Below are positions 1 through 6,135 of a stretch of DNA of 10,028 nucleotides, in pieces (positions within the stretch are counted from its first letter, which is position 1; each line of letters opens with the position of its first letter). This DNA comes from Christensenella sp. UBA5399 (lineage in GTDB: Bacteria > Bacillota > Clostridia > Christensenellales > Christensenellaceae): NCBI GenBank assembly GCA_002407725.1, contig DHOD01000053.1:1-10028 (forward strand), given 5' to 3'. The notes below the pieces were generated by a model. The model did not search any database. It had not been told where the DNA came from and saw only the letters and a program-made list of their open reading frames with translations. A program made the translations under genes and the position numbers.

Positions 1-125
1 AAGGATTGGGGGGCACGCCACCCTCATTATTTGAAACGCGGCATCGCGTCAAAAGGTTCCTCTGAATCTTGTTATATAGTATTATATTTCTCCTTTCTTT
101 TGAATTTTAAAAGCCTTTCTTAAGA

Positions 126-178
126 TTTTATGAAAAAGGGCCAAGCCGTCCTGTCTTGGGTGGCAGCTTTTCATAAAG
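126..178. repeat. Two-part stem-loop
   Basis: TTTATGAAAA at 127-136 is exactly complementary to TTTTCATAAA at 168-177. One bulged A lets the stem continue through a further G-C pair. Inside it a second stem, CCAAG (141-145) with CTTGG (155-159), closes a nine-base loop. Neither side carries a clean run of T, so it is not a textbook terminator. It may be a structured leader or a decayed repeat; the function is unknown. Confidence 0.5.
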
Positions 179-345
179 AAGCGTTAAAAAAATCAACCAC
201 GAACGCGGACTTGAATGTTCACCCCACAAAAAAGGATAAATGATATAGCGGTAAAACGCAACGTATGAAAAACACATCATACTAAGCACAGCGCATGAAT
301 AAGCAACGTCAGCAGGGCAGTTGGATTTGCAGGAAAACGATAACG

Positions 346-404
346 TTATGCCTTTACCGGTGTAATCCCCGGCACAACTGGGGACGGCGCCGGTAAAGGC
401 ATAA
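346..404. repeat. Long hairpin downstream of the lipoprotein gene, 15-bp perfect outer stem
   Basis: TTATGCCTTTACCGG at 346-360 is a perfect inverted match to CCGGTAAAGGCATAA at 390-404. A smaller inner stem, TCCCC (366-370) with GGGGA (380-384), sits within the loop. It is 77 bases beyond the stop codon of the 481-1677 minus-strand gene and could end or stabilise that transcript. On that strand the sequence after the stem (CGTTATCGTTTTCC) has only a weak T-run, so a simple intrinsic terminator is doubtful. Confidence 0.6.
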
Positions 405-480
405 GTTCACGATTTGCTAATAACGCGACAGGAAATATCGGACGGCATGATACGAGTTGCTGTTTGATTTATACCCAGAT

Positions 481-1677
481 CTATTGCAAAGCGGATGCGC
501 TGTACAACGAAAGATTATACAGTTCCCCTTCGCTGACATCCGTAACCAGGCAGTATTCTTCACCGTTGTAATTGAAATAATAAAACGGCAGATCCTCGTC
601 GTACGCTTTGTTGTATATCGTTTCCTCGCGCGCGCCAAGGCCTTGCATCGTCGCCTTGATTTCTGCTTCAGAATTCGCCATGCCGCACCCGGCCAATGTC
701 CAACTGCCGGCATGGCCACTATTTAGGGCAATGCCAATAACGGCATTATTTTCGTTTATCATAAACAACAATGTGTTTTCAATGCCGTCGCTGTCATAAT
801 ACAAGCCCCCGGAATCAGTTCGTGCCGGTTGGCCAAACGCTTCAATGACCTTGGAGCTGTCCCCGCCCATAAAGACGGCAAGGTCATTTTCACCGACAGT
901 TTCGGTATTGGCAGGCGCGGGGGCTGCTATGGCGTCCTCGGGGGCGGGCCCGAGGTATTCCAAATTAATGATGGATACTTTGTCCTTCTCAGCCATCGTT
1001 AATGATATTACCGCGGTTCCTCCATTTAAATCCCCCATTAATCTGATCACTACGGCATTATCAAACATGGTATCATCTATATCTTGCGTGACAAACCCCT
1101 GATCCATGAGTTTTTGTAATGATTCCTCCATATCCGTATCGCATTTTACCCCCAATACAGAAAAATCACTTCCCGGCCAAATCATTGCCAGATAAGCGCG
1201 GCCGTCCTTGAAGGTGAGAACGTTACGAAACCCCTCGTCAAGAATGGGCCTGCCATCACTGGTGATAAGGAATCCGTCAAACTCCCCGTTTCCTGTTTTT
1301 TCATAATAATATGTGATCTCACCGTTGCCGACCATTTCTTTTTCGACCGGGGCTCCGATCAGGCTGATGATTTCATCTTCTGTGCGTCCAATAATCTGGC
1401 CCAAATCTTTCGGATCAACATTTGCGGGCGGGGCGGCGATCGGCTTTTCTTCTGTGCTTACGGGTGCGGGGTCTTCCGGTTGCTCTGTACTTGCGGGGGT
1501 GTTGGTTGCGGCAGCTTCCACGGTGTTGCTGGCTGGGGGAGTACTGGCATCCCCGTTGCCGCAAGCGGTAAATAAAAGTATCAATGCAAACATGAGCGCA
1601 ATGAGCGGCAATCTCTTCATCGACGGTTGATTGACTTTGCGCCCGCTATTCTCGGTCAGTTTTTTAATGGGTATCAT
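481..1677 (-). CDS. Lipoprotein with two tandem similar domains, function unknown
   Basis: This encodes a 398-residue exported protein. The start at 1677 was chosen because GGAGGA lies about five to seven bases upstream on the minus strand. The ATG further out (1716) and the inner one (1620) lack such a site. The N-terminus has an unusually long basic n-region (about 22 residues), then a hydrophobic stretch ending in LLFTAC with Cys39 as the probable lipidation site. Residues 40-90 are a low-complexity Thr/Ala/Pro/Glu linker typical of surface lipoproteins. Two globular parts follow, about 92-241 and 266-395. Each opens with a motif of the form hydrophobic-G, acidic/polar run, hydrophobic pair, G-x-P (IIGRTEDEIISLIGAP; FMGGDSSKVIEAFGQP), then a YYY/LYY strand, a strand like VLTFKDGRAYLAMI, and a Glu-rich helix. 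This suggests an internal duplication. The G-x-P helix is reminiscent of SmpA/BamE-like folds, but I would not assign a family. It appears monocistronic, with its own promoter. Confidence 0.75.
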   Translation of the reverse strand: MIPIKKLTENSGRKVNQPSMKRLPLIALMFALILLFTACGNGDASTPPASNTVEAAATNTPASTEQPEDPAPVSTEEKPIAAPPANVDPKDLGQIIGRTEDEIISLIGAPVEKEMVGNGEITYYYEKTGNGEFDGFLITSDGRPILDEGFRNVLTFKDGRAYLAMIWPGSDFSVLGVKCDTDMEESLQKLMDQGFVTQDIDDTMFDNAVVIRLMGDLNGGTAVISLTMAEKDKVSIINLEYLGPAPEDAIAAPAPANTETVGENDLAVFMGGDSSKVIEAFGQPARTDSGGLYYDSDGIENTLLFMINENNAVIGIALNSGHAGSWTLAGCGMANSEAEIKATMQGLGAREETIYNKAYDEDLPFYYFNYNGEEYCLVTDVSEGELYNLSLYSASALQ

Positions 1678-1718
1678 TATATCTTCCTCCCTGGTGACAC
1701 GGTATTCGTTTCGCATTC

Positions 1719-1747
1719 ATTATATGGCATTCACCAAATATTTACAA
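1719..1747 (-). promoter_or_regulatory. Probable promoter of the 481-1677 lipoprotein gene
   Basis: Read on the minus strand, a perfect TATAAT lies at 1724-1719. A TTGTAA -35 lies at 1747-1742, 17 bases upstream. Initiation near 1712 would give a leader of about 35 bases containing the GGAGGA ribosome binding site. Confidence 0.6.
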
Positions 1748-1826
1748 ATGTGGGATTCCGGTTTGTTGCTATGCAAGCTTTTATTTTCCGGCCGATGCCT
1801 TCGCCGCCAAGCGCCGGGGATATTTG

Positions 1827-1856
1827 TTGACTATACAGGTGAAAATGTGTTTATTT
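1827..1856 (+). promoter_or_regulatory. Possible promoter of the YedK/HMCES-like gene
   Basis: TTGACT at 1827-1832 is a good -35 match. The best -10 at an acceptable distance is TTATTT at 1851-1856, preceded by TGT, so only the -35 is convincing. No LexA-type palindrome was recognised, although YedK genes are often SOS-linked. Confidence 0.35.
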
Positions 1857-1890
1857 TATTTATGAAAGTAACGTAGAAGGAGTGAAACAC

Positions 1891-2519
1891 ATGTGCAGCC
1901 GATATGTAATTGATGCAAATGTAAAGGAAGCGTGCGAATTGCACGAGCAGATCAGACAGGTCAAAAAAGCGAAGAAAGCAAAATATGGCGAAATAAACGC
2001 CGGTGATATTGCGCCTGTGCTGATGCAGGGCGAAGCACGGGTGATGTGTGTGCCGATGATATGGGGATTTTTGAACTGGGATAAGAAAAGCTGGACGTCA
2101 ACGTGCGGGAGGAAGCGGTTCCGGTCAAAAAAAGCTTCAACAAGCTGCTTACGGAGAACTGCGTCGCAATCCCTACCAATGGATATTACGAATGGGCGAC
2201 AGAGGAGTTTACGGGCAATAAGAATAAATACAGGTTTTATGAAAAGGGTGAGGATACGCTCTACATTGCCGGGTTGTACAGAACGTTCTATAACAGGGGA
2301 TGGTCCATCAGGGAGCGCTTTATTATACTGACGACAAAGGCGAATACCAGTGCGAAGACGTATCACGACAGGATGCCTGTATTGTTGAAGAAAGATGAGA
2401 TTGCAGACTGGGTGTCGGGCCGCGACCCTATGGCATACCTCAGCCGGGAACCATTTGCGGTCGAATCGGAATTGACGATCGCGGATACGGGCGAAATGAA
2501 TACGGTCAACTCGCTTTAG
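1891..2519 (+). pseudogene. YedK/HMCES-type abasic-site crosslinking protein (SRAP family), frameshifted
   Basis: SRAP proteins bind abasic sites in single-stranded DNA and form a covalent link through Cys2, shielding the lesion. The ATG at 1891 (not the in-frame GTG at 1882) fits because it follows GAAGGAG by eight bases and puts Cys at position 2 (MCSRY; the family usually reads MCGR). The first frame carries WGF at about residues 58-60 and then loses similarity. It runs on as an unrelated tail to a stop ending at 2331. The frame one base back resumes the family exactly, from about 2088 to the stop at 2519. Supplying one A in the run at 2086-2089 restores 209 residues, with Asn71 and Arg73 (NVREE), Glu101 (GYYEW) and His159 (YHDRMP) near the YedK positions Asn75, Arg77, Glu105 and His160. 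So only one base separates it from an intact gene. It is a very recent pseudogene, a sequencing or assembly error, or much less likely a ribosomal frameshift. Confidence 0.85.
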
Positions 2520-2588
2520 GGAACCATGATAAAGGTAATGATTGGTAAAATATTCGTAAGATTTAGAAGGGCGTTTAAATAACTAACA

Positions 2589-2705
2589 GGTATTCCTCTA
2601 TGGTCAATGAGCCTCCGGCGGATTTTATAGTTTTCGGCTTCGCCGACTTAAGGGGCAAGCCCCTTAAGGAACCCCGGATATCAAATCCATAGTAAAGGAA
2701 ATACC
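2589..2705. repeat. Imperfect inverted-repeat element with two internal hairpins
   Basis: The left arm GGTATTCCTCTATGG (2589-2603) pairs with the right arm CCATAGTAAAGGAAATACC (2687-2705), allowing a small internal gap. Between the arms lie TCGGC-TTC-GCCGA (2634-2646) and, directly after it, a perfect 10-bp stem CTTAAGGGGC-AA-GCCCCTTAAG (2647-2668). The whole can fold as a branched cruciform of about 117 bases. It resembles a small non-autonomous palindromic repeat (REP or MITE-like). It has no coding capacity, and no target duplication was recognised. Confidence 0.5.
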
Positions 2706-2720
2706 ATAAAAAAGGAAATT
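2687..2720. repeat. Two-copy direct tandem repeat, 17-base unit
   Basis: CCATAGTAAAGGAAATA (2687-2703) is followed at once by CCATAAAAAAGGAAATT (2704-2720). The copies match at 14 of 17 positions. The first copy is also the right arm of the inverted-repeat element, so the second may be a duplicated end. Confidence 0.45.
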
Positions 2721-2924
2721 CAAAAAACCATAGTTTATTCCAATTTTCGCAAGGCGGGATTTGGGGTAGTATAGCACCGTAATCAATGTGATTACGATGT
2801 TTTGTCGGAACCATTTATAAATATAAAATAGAAGTTGTCTGTAGTGAAAATAAGCGCTAAAAGGGTCCCCGCGCGAGCCCAGCGTAGCGGGTCGTGTGGG
2901 GAAGAGGAGCAGCAACGGAGCATA

Positions 2925-2955
2925 CGAAAATCCCTCGCGTCTTTTGCGAGGGATT
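2925..2955 (-). terminator. Terminator hairpin of tRNA-Arg
   Basis: On the minus strand AATCCCTCGC (2955-2946) pairs perfectly with GCGAGGGATT (2938-2929) across a seven-base loop and runs into a short T-run (GATTTTCG). It lies 27 bases past the encoded CCA of the tRNA. A smaller hairpin, GCAGC with GCTGC (2961-2977), lies in between. Confidence 0.65.
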
Positions 2956-2981
2956 GAAGTGCAGCGTAGTTTGCTGCGACG

Positions 2982-3057
2982 TGGTACACCCGGTTGGAAT
3001 CGAACCAACGGCACATGGCTTAGAAGGCCATTGCTCTATCCCCTGAGCTACGGGTGC
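2982..3057 (-). tRNA. tRNA-Arg (anticodon TCT)
   Basis: This is a complete 76-base cloverleaf on the minus strand. The acceptor stem is GCACCCG with CGGGTGT, so the first pair is a G-U wobble. The D arm is GCTC/GAGC. The anticodon stem ATGGC/GCCAT encloses the loop CTTCTAA, giving anticodon TCT, which reads AGA and AGG. The variable loop is GTGCC, and the T arm GTTGG/CCAAC has loop TTCGATT. The discriminator base is A, and the 3' CCA is encoded. It is a single gene, not part of a tRNA cluster, and has its own promoter and terminator. Confidence 0.97.
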
Positions 3058-3074
3058 ATTTTTTACGCTCATTT

Positions 3075-3103
3075 ATTCTATCTTTTTTTGTGGGTATCGT
3101 CAA
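3075..3103 (-). promoter_or_regulatory. Promoter of tRNA-Arg
   Basis: On the minus strand TTGACG (3103-3098) is followed after exactly 17 bases by TAGAAT (3080-3075). This puts initiation near 3068, about ten bases before the mature tRNA 5' end at 3057. The -35 begins only seven bases past the stop codon of the upstream metallophosphoesterase gene. Confidence 0.75.
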
Positions 3104-3109
3104 GCCGCA

Positions 3110-3619
3110 TCACCCAAAGGGAGCGGGCGTGTCGATATCAACAATTTTTGGAACGATGCCGTATGCGCCGATCATCATGGCACAGACTGTCATATCGCCG
3201 CGCGACCGTTCGCCCGCGGCGCCGGGGTTGATCAGCCAAATCCCGCCGATGTTCTCCATGTACGCGACATGCGTATGCCCAAACAGCATAGCGGCTGCCT
3301 CGTGCTCCTGCGCGTAATACAGCAACCTGTCGTATGAAAACTTTGCCTTGAGCAGGTGCCCATGGGTCAGTATGATTTTGTGGTTCTTGATGGTGACTTC
3401 CTCAAAGTCCTGCGCGCCCGATCCGGGATCGCAATTTCCGCGCGCAAAAAGCACCTTTGTATCGGGCATTTCCCGCTCCAGCCACAGGGCGTCCCGTACA
3501 TTGTCGCCCAGATGAAACAGGTAATCTGCTTGTTTATAAGCCAGCGCGATTTTGCCGAGGCTGGCGTTATTGCCGTGCGTATCGCTGACAGCGACGGCCT
3601 TTATGGATTGTTCCTTCAT
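3110..3619 (-). CDS. YfcE/MJ0936-type metallophosphoesterase
   Basis: This is a 169-residue cytoplasmic calcineurin-like phosphoesterase of the small YfcE/MJ0936 class, which use two metal ions to cleave phosphodiesters; the natural substrate is generally unknown. The full motif set is present: D13-T-H15-G-N, G38-D39-N40, G61-N62-C-D64, T-H86-G-H88, and G114-H115-T-H117. The typical NPG-A near residues 131-135 is followed by Arg at 138 and 140. The length is normal for the family. The ATG at 3619 overlaps the TGA of the upstream rdgB gene in an ATGA, so the two are probably translationally coupled. The rdgB-phosphoesterase pairing is common in Clostridia and other Bacillota, although no shared pathway is established. 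The family call is firm; the substrate is not. Confidence 0.93.
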   Translation of the reverse strand: MKEQSIKAVAVSDTHGNNASLGKIALAYKQADYLFHLGDNVRDALWLEREMPDTKVLFARGNCDPGSGAQDFEEVTIKNHKIILTHGHLLKAKFSYDRLLYYAQEHEAAAMLFGHTHVAYMENIGGIWLINPGAAGERSRGDMTVCAMMIGAYGIVPKIVDIDTPAPFG

Positions 3620-4203
3620 TGCAGCCGGGATACTTCTTCTTTGAGCCGCTCCAGCGCTTTTGCCCGGTGGCTGATCTCATTTTTAATCTCCGGCGGCAGC
3701 TCGGCAAACGTCAGGTTGTGGCGCTCATCCAAAAACAGCGGGTCGTACCCAAATCCATTTTCGCCACGGGGCGCATCCAGCAGCAGCCCTTCTGCAAACT
3801 CCTCGACGTACAACAGTTCCTTGCCCTTGCGTGCCAGCACCAGCGCACATACAAATCGCGCCCTTTTGTTTTCCTTGCCCTGCATCATCTCTATCAGCTT
3901 GGCGTTGTTGCGTATATCGTCCGCGCCCTCGCCCGAGAACCGGGCCGAATACACGCCCGGCGCGCCGTCCAGGGCGTCCACGCACAGGCCGGAATCGTCG
4001 GCGAGCACATCGCCGTCCGTGATCTCGCTGATCTCAATTGCCTTTTTGGCGGCGTTCTGGTGGAATGTTGTCCCGTCCTCCACCACGTCGACATCGATGC
4101 CCGCGTCCTTAAGCGACAATATCTCGTCATAAAAGCCCTTCAGTATTGCTTTAATTTCTCTGATTTTCCCTTGATTGTTAGATGCTATGACCAGTTTTTT
4201 CAT
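3616..4203 (-). CDS. rdgB: dITP/XTP pyrophosphatase (RdgB/HAM1 family)
   Basis: RdgB hydrolyses non-canonical purine triphosphates (dITP, ITP, XTP) to monophosphate and pyrophosphate, keeping deaminated bases out of DNA and RNA. This 195-residue protein shows the family's N-terminal SNNQGK (8-13) and the catalytic D69-D70-S-G-L region running into GAPGVYSARFSG (80-91). It also has GFGYDP (150-155) and the C-terminal SHRAKAL (178-184). The start at 4203 was chosen because GGGAGG lies five bases upstream on the minus strand and the protein then begins MKKLVIASNN, as in homologues. A much longer frame continues upstream, but it is only the antisense of rqcH. The gene heads a two-gene operon with the metallophosphoesterase. 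It is divergent from rqcH across an 85-base spacer, and I found no clear promoter of its own in that spacer. Confidence 0.96.
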   Translation of the reverse strand: MKKLVIASNNQGKIREIKAILKGFYDEILSLKDAGIDVDVVEDGTTFHQNAAKKAIEISEITDGDVLADDSGLCVDALDGAPGVYSARFSGEGADDIRNNAKLIEMMQGKENKRARFVCALVLARKGKELLYVEEFAEGLLLDAPRGENGFGYDPLFLDERHNLTFAELPPEIKNEISHRAKALERLKEEVSRLQ

Positions 4204-4235
4204 TTTTGCCTCCCGTATACCAAGATAAGATAATT

Positions 4236-4265
4236 TTAACATAAAATGATTGCATATGGTATAAT
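4236..4265 (+). promoter_or_regulatory. Extended -10 promoter of rqcH
   Basis: TTAACA (4236-4241) is followed after 18 bases by a perfect TATAAT (4260-4265). TGG directly before the hexamer makes an extended -10. Initiation near 4272 would place the GGAGGA site almost at the 5' end, giving a leader of only 15-20 bases. Confidence 0.75.
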
Positions 4266-4288
4266 GAACCACTGATGGAGGAATGAAA

Positions 4289-6031
4289 ATGACACTGGAC
4301 GGGTTGACGCTCAGCATTGTAGTGCGCGAGCTGCGGGAAAGCATCATGGGTGCAAAGGTACAGAAGGTTCTTATGCCGGGGCGCGAGGAGCTTGTTTTTG
4401 GGCTGTACGTGCCCGGTACGGGAAACATACGGCTGGTTGCATCTGCGGACGCGGGCGATTGCGCCGTGTATGTCACAAATGCGGCAAAGAGTAACCCCAA
4501 AACCCCGCCCTCGTTTTGTATGCTGCTGCGCAAGCATCTGATTGGCGCAGTGATCGAGAATATTGAACAGACCGGCCTCAACCGTGTGGTGACCATATAC
4601 TTTTCGGCTAAGGACGAGCTGATGCGCCCTGTGTCGCCACGGCTGGTGATAGAGATCATGGGCAAGTACTCCAACATCATACTGACGGATGGGGGAGGGA
4701 AAATTATCGACAGCATCAAGCGGATATCCATGGACCAGAGCAGCAAACGGCAGATATTGCCCGGACTGCCATATGCCGACCCGCCCCAACAGAAGTTTGA
4801 TCCGCTCGGCATTTCGCAGACAACACTTGACGAGGCGCTGGTGACCAAGAAGGATACGCGCATCATATCGCACATTACCTCCACATTCGAGGGGATATCG
4901 TCGCAGACCGCGGCAGAGGTGTTATGCCGCGCGGGCATTGCCGCCAGCTTTATCAGCGAGTTTTCGGGCAAGCAGTTCGAGCGGATCGGCTTGACCATCA
5001 AGGACTTTATGGAGACGGCGCAAGAGACGCCGCGGCCTTGCGTCCAGTTCAACGAGGACGGCCTCCCGGTGTTTTTCTCCTGTGTGCCGTACAAAACATT
5101 TCCCGATACGCACCGCAAGTCGTTTGATCATTGTAATGAAATGCTGGACTTTTATTACACGCGCCGTGCGGAGATGTTCCGCCTGTCCCAGCAAAGGGAA
5201 GCGCTTGAAAAAAATATCGGAAAGCTGCTACACAAGCTGGATAAGCGGATCAATATTTACAGGAACAGTATAGCGGACGCCCGGCGCGCCGGTAAAGTGA
5301 AGAAGCGCGCGGATGCCATCACCGCCAACATATACAGGCTGAAAAAGGGCATGGCGGATTTTGAAATGGTCGATTATGAAACGGGGGAGCCGGTTACAGT
5401 TGCGCTCGACCTCTCGATGACGCCGCAGGAGCTTGCGCAAAAGCTGTATAAAAAGGTGGCAAAGCAAAAGACGGCGCTCGCGATGAACACGGTGCGCCTG
5501 GACGATGCGCTGGAGGAACAGGATTTTTTGCTGGGTGCGCTGCATTATGCCGAAAACGCGCAAACAAGCAACGACATAGAAGAGATCAAAGCGACGCTGG
5601 TCAAGGCGGGATATTTGCCTAAGCCGCCAAAGGGGAAGGCGAAGGAAGAGAGCGAATCGCAGCCATTGCGCTTTACATCACCTTCCGGTTACGAGATTCT
5701 GGTAGGAAAGAACGACAGGCAAAACGACAACCTGACCATGCGCACGGCGGGCAGGGACGACATCTGGTTTCACGCGCAAAAAATTCCGGGATCGCATGTG
5801 TTGCTAGTCACGGACGGCAAAACATTGGACGAGATTGACGACGAAACGGTTGTCTATGCGGCGCAGCTTGCGGCTGCGCATTCGCGCGCCCGGCAATCGG
5901 GTAAGACGCCCGTGGATTATACCCAGCGTAAAAATATAAAAAAACCGCCGGGCGCACGGCCCGGCAAGGTTATTTATGACGATTATTTTACCGTATATGT
6001 AGATGCGGATAAAATAGAGCGCAAGCAGTAA
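4289..6031 (+). CDS. rqcH: RqcH, NFACT-family ribosome quality-control factor (also annotated fibronectin-binding protein)
   Basis: RqcH binds 50S subunits carrying a stalled peptidyl-tRNA and recruits tRNA-Ala to add a C-terminal alanine tail that marks the peptide for degradation. This 580-residue copy has the whole NFACT layout. NFACT-N begins MTLDG and includes PPSFCMLLRKHL (about 73-84) and IEIMGKYSNIIL (about 121-132). A helix-hairpin-helix region lies near 175-215 and a long charged coiled coil at about 280-430. The NFACT-R domain runs from about 460 to the end, with IWFHA (492-496), GSH (501-503) and a closing VDYT...KKPPGARPG...VIY. I chose ATG 4289 over ATG 4283 because GGAGGA ends at 4282, which suits 4289 and abuts the other; homologues also start MxLDG. 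The normally conserved Asp-Arg pair that is critical for tailing in Bacillus subtilis (Asp97-Arg98) reads Asn98-Arg99 here (GLNRVV). The rest looks intact, so the protein is probably functional, but tail synthesis is uncertain. Confidence 0.95.
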   Translation: MTLDGLTLSIVVRELRESIMGAKVQKVLMPGREELVFGLYVPGTGNIRLVASADAGDCAVYVTNAAKSNPKTPPSFCMLLRKHLIGAVIENIEQTGLNRVVTIYFSAKDELMRPVSPRLVIEIMGKYSNIILTDGGGKIIDSIKRISMDQSSKRQILPGLPYADPPQQKFDPLGISQTTLDEALVTKKDTRIISHITSTFEGISSQTAAEVLCRAGIAASFISEFSGKQFERIGLTIKDFMETAQETPRPCVQFNEDGLPVFFSCVPYKTFPDTHRKSFDHCNEMLDFYYTRRAEMFRLSQQREALEKNIGKLLHKLDKRINIYRNSIADARRAGKVKKRADAITANIYRLKKGMADFEMVDYETGEPVTVALDLSMTPQELAQKLYKKVAKQKTALAMNTVRLDDALEEQDFLLGALHYAENAQTSNDIEEIKATLVKAGYLPKPPKGKAKEESESQPLRFTSPSGYEILVGKNDRQNDNLTMRTAGRDDIWFHAQKIPGSHVLLVTDGKTLDEIDDETVVYAAQLAAAHSRARQSGKTPVDYTQRKNIKKPPGARPGKVIYDDYFTVYVDADKIERKQ

Positions 6032-6038
6032 TTCTGAT

Positions 6039-6063
6039 CATACCAATTCCATTTAAAAAACAT
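6039..6063 (+). repeat. Repeat end, copy 1
   Basis: ATACCAATTCCATTTAAAAAACAT begins at 6040, nine bases after the rqcH stop, and resembles ATACCAATCCCAATTTAAAACAT at 9989-10011. Differences are one substitution plus small length changes in the A/T runs. It probably marks one end of an interspersed repeat. The sequence near 6272-6297 (TAAAACAACGTTT, then GAAATT) also resembles the continuation of copy 2. Confidence 0.45.
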
Positions 6064-6110
6064 TACATGTTTTTTATAGCGCGAAGCGCGTTTGGAATGG
6101 CATGAGATGC

Positions 6111-6135
6111 GTTCCGCGCCGATTTTGCGCGGAAC
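6111..6135. terminator. Possible terminator stem between convergent genes
   Basis: GTTCCGCGC (6111-6119) pairs perfectly with GCGCGGAAC (6127-6135) across a seven-base loop. It is the strongest GC-rich stem in the gap, but neither flank has a good T-run. Termination here is therefore only a possibility, perhaps together with the A/T palindrome at 6055-6075. Confidence 0.35.

Larger units (their letters stand above)
1..480. other. Intergenic stretch with no convincing gene; two long inverted repeats
   Basis: I see no supported coding sequence here. A plus-strand frame is open from base 1 to a TAA near 123, but it has no recognisable family content and could only be the tail of something starting outside the window. 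The stretch is AT-rich between about 60 and 130. It holds two clear inverted repeats, listed separately (126-178 and 346-404). The second lies 77 bases past the stop of the minus-strand lipoprotein gene, so it is in that gene's 3' region. No tRNA or rRNA signature was recognised. Confidence 0.6.
2520..2981. other. Repeat-rich intergenic gap between the YedK-like gene and tRNA-Arg
   Basis: No gene is supported in these 462 bases. They contain an imperfect inverted-repeat element (2589-2705), an adjoining short tandem repeat (2687-2720), an 8-bp palindrome with a three-base loop (CGTAATCA, ATG, TGATTACG at 2778-2796), and the trailer and terminator hairpins of the minus-strand tRNA (2929-2977). 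Open frames across it are short and mutually overlapping. Confidence 0.65.

Noticed and set aside
1..123. Plus-strand open frame entering from the left edge
   Set aside because: The translation is without recognisable motifs and ends in an AT-rich run; the evidence is insufficient to call a partial gene.
2083..2093. Programmed -1 ribosomal frameshifting in the YedK-like gene
   Set aside because: The site is AAG AAA AGC, not a classic heptamer, and no pseudoknot or hairpin is evident just after it; the family is not known to use frameshifting. Kept only as a remote alternative.
1860..2366. 168-residue minus-strand frame opposite the YedK-like gene
   Set aside because: It is a shadow of a gene whose catalytic residues are recognisable on the plus strand.
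2575..2814. 79-residue minus-strand frame
   Set aside because: It lies across the inverted-repeat element, has no ribosome binding site and no domain; it is best explained by the repeat.
2857..3072. Minus-strand frame giving PVAQGIEQWPSKP
   Set aside because: This is the well-known false translation of a tRNA gene; the bases are tRNA-Arg(TCT).
4283..4288. ATG at 4283 as the rqcH start
   Set aside because: It directly abuts GGAGGA with no spacer; the ATG at 4289 has a six-base spacer and matches the usual MxLDG start.
4204..5118. Long minus-strand frame continuous with rdgB, giving a 500-residue protein
   Set aside because: The added 300 residues are the antisense of rqcH and have no family character; rdgB begins at 4203 with a good ribosome binding site and a canonical N-terminus.
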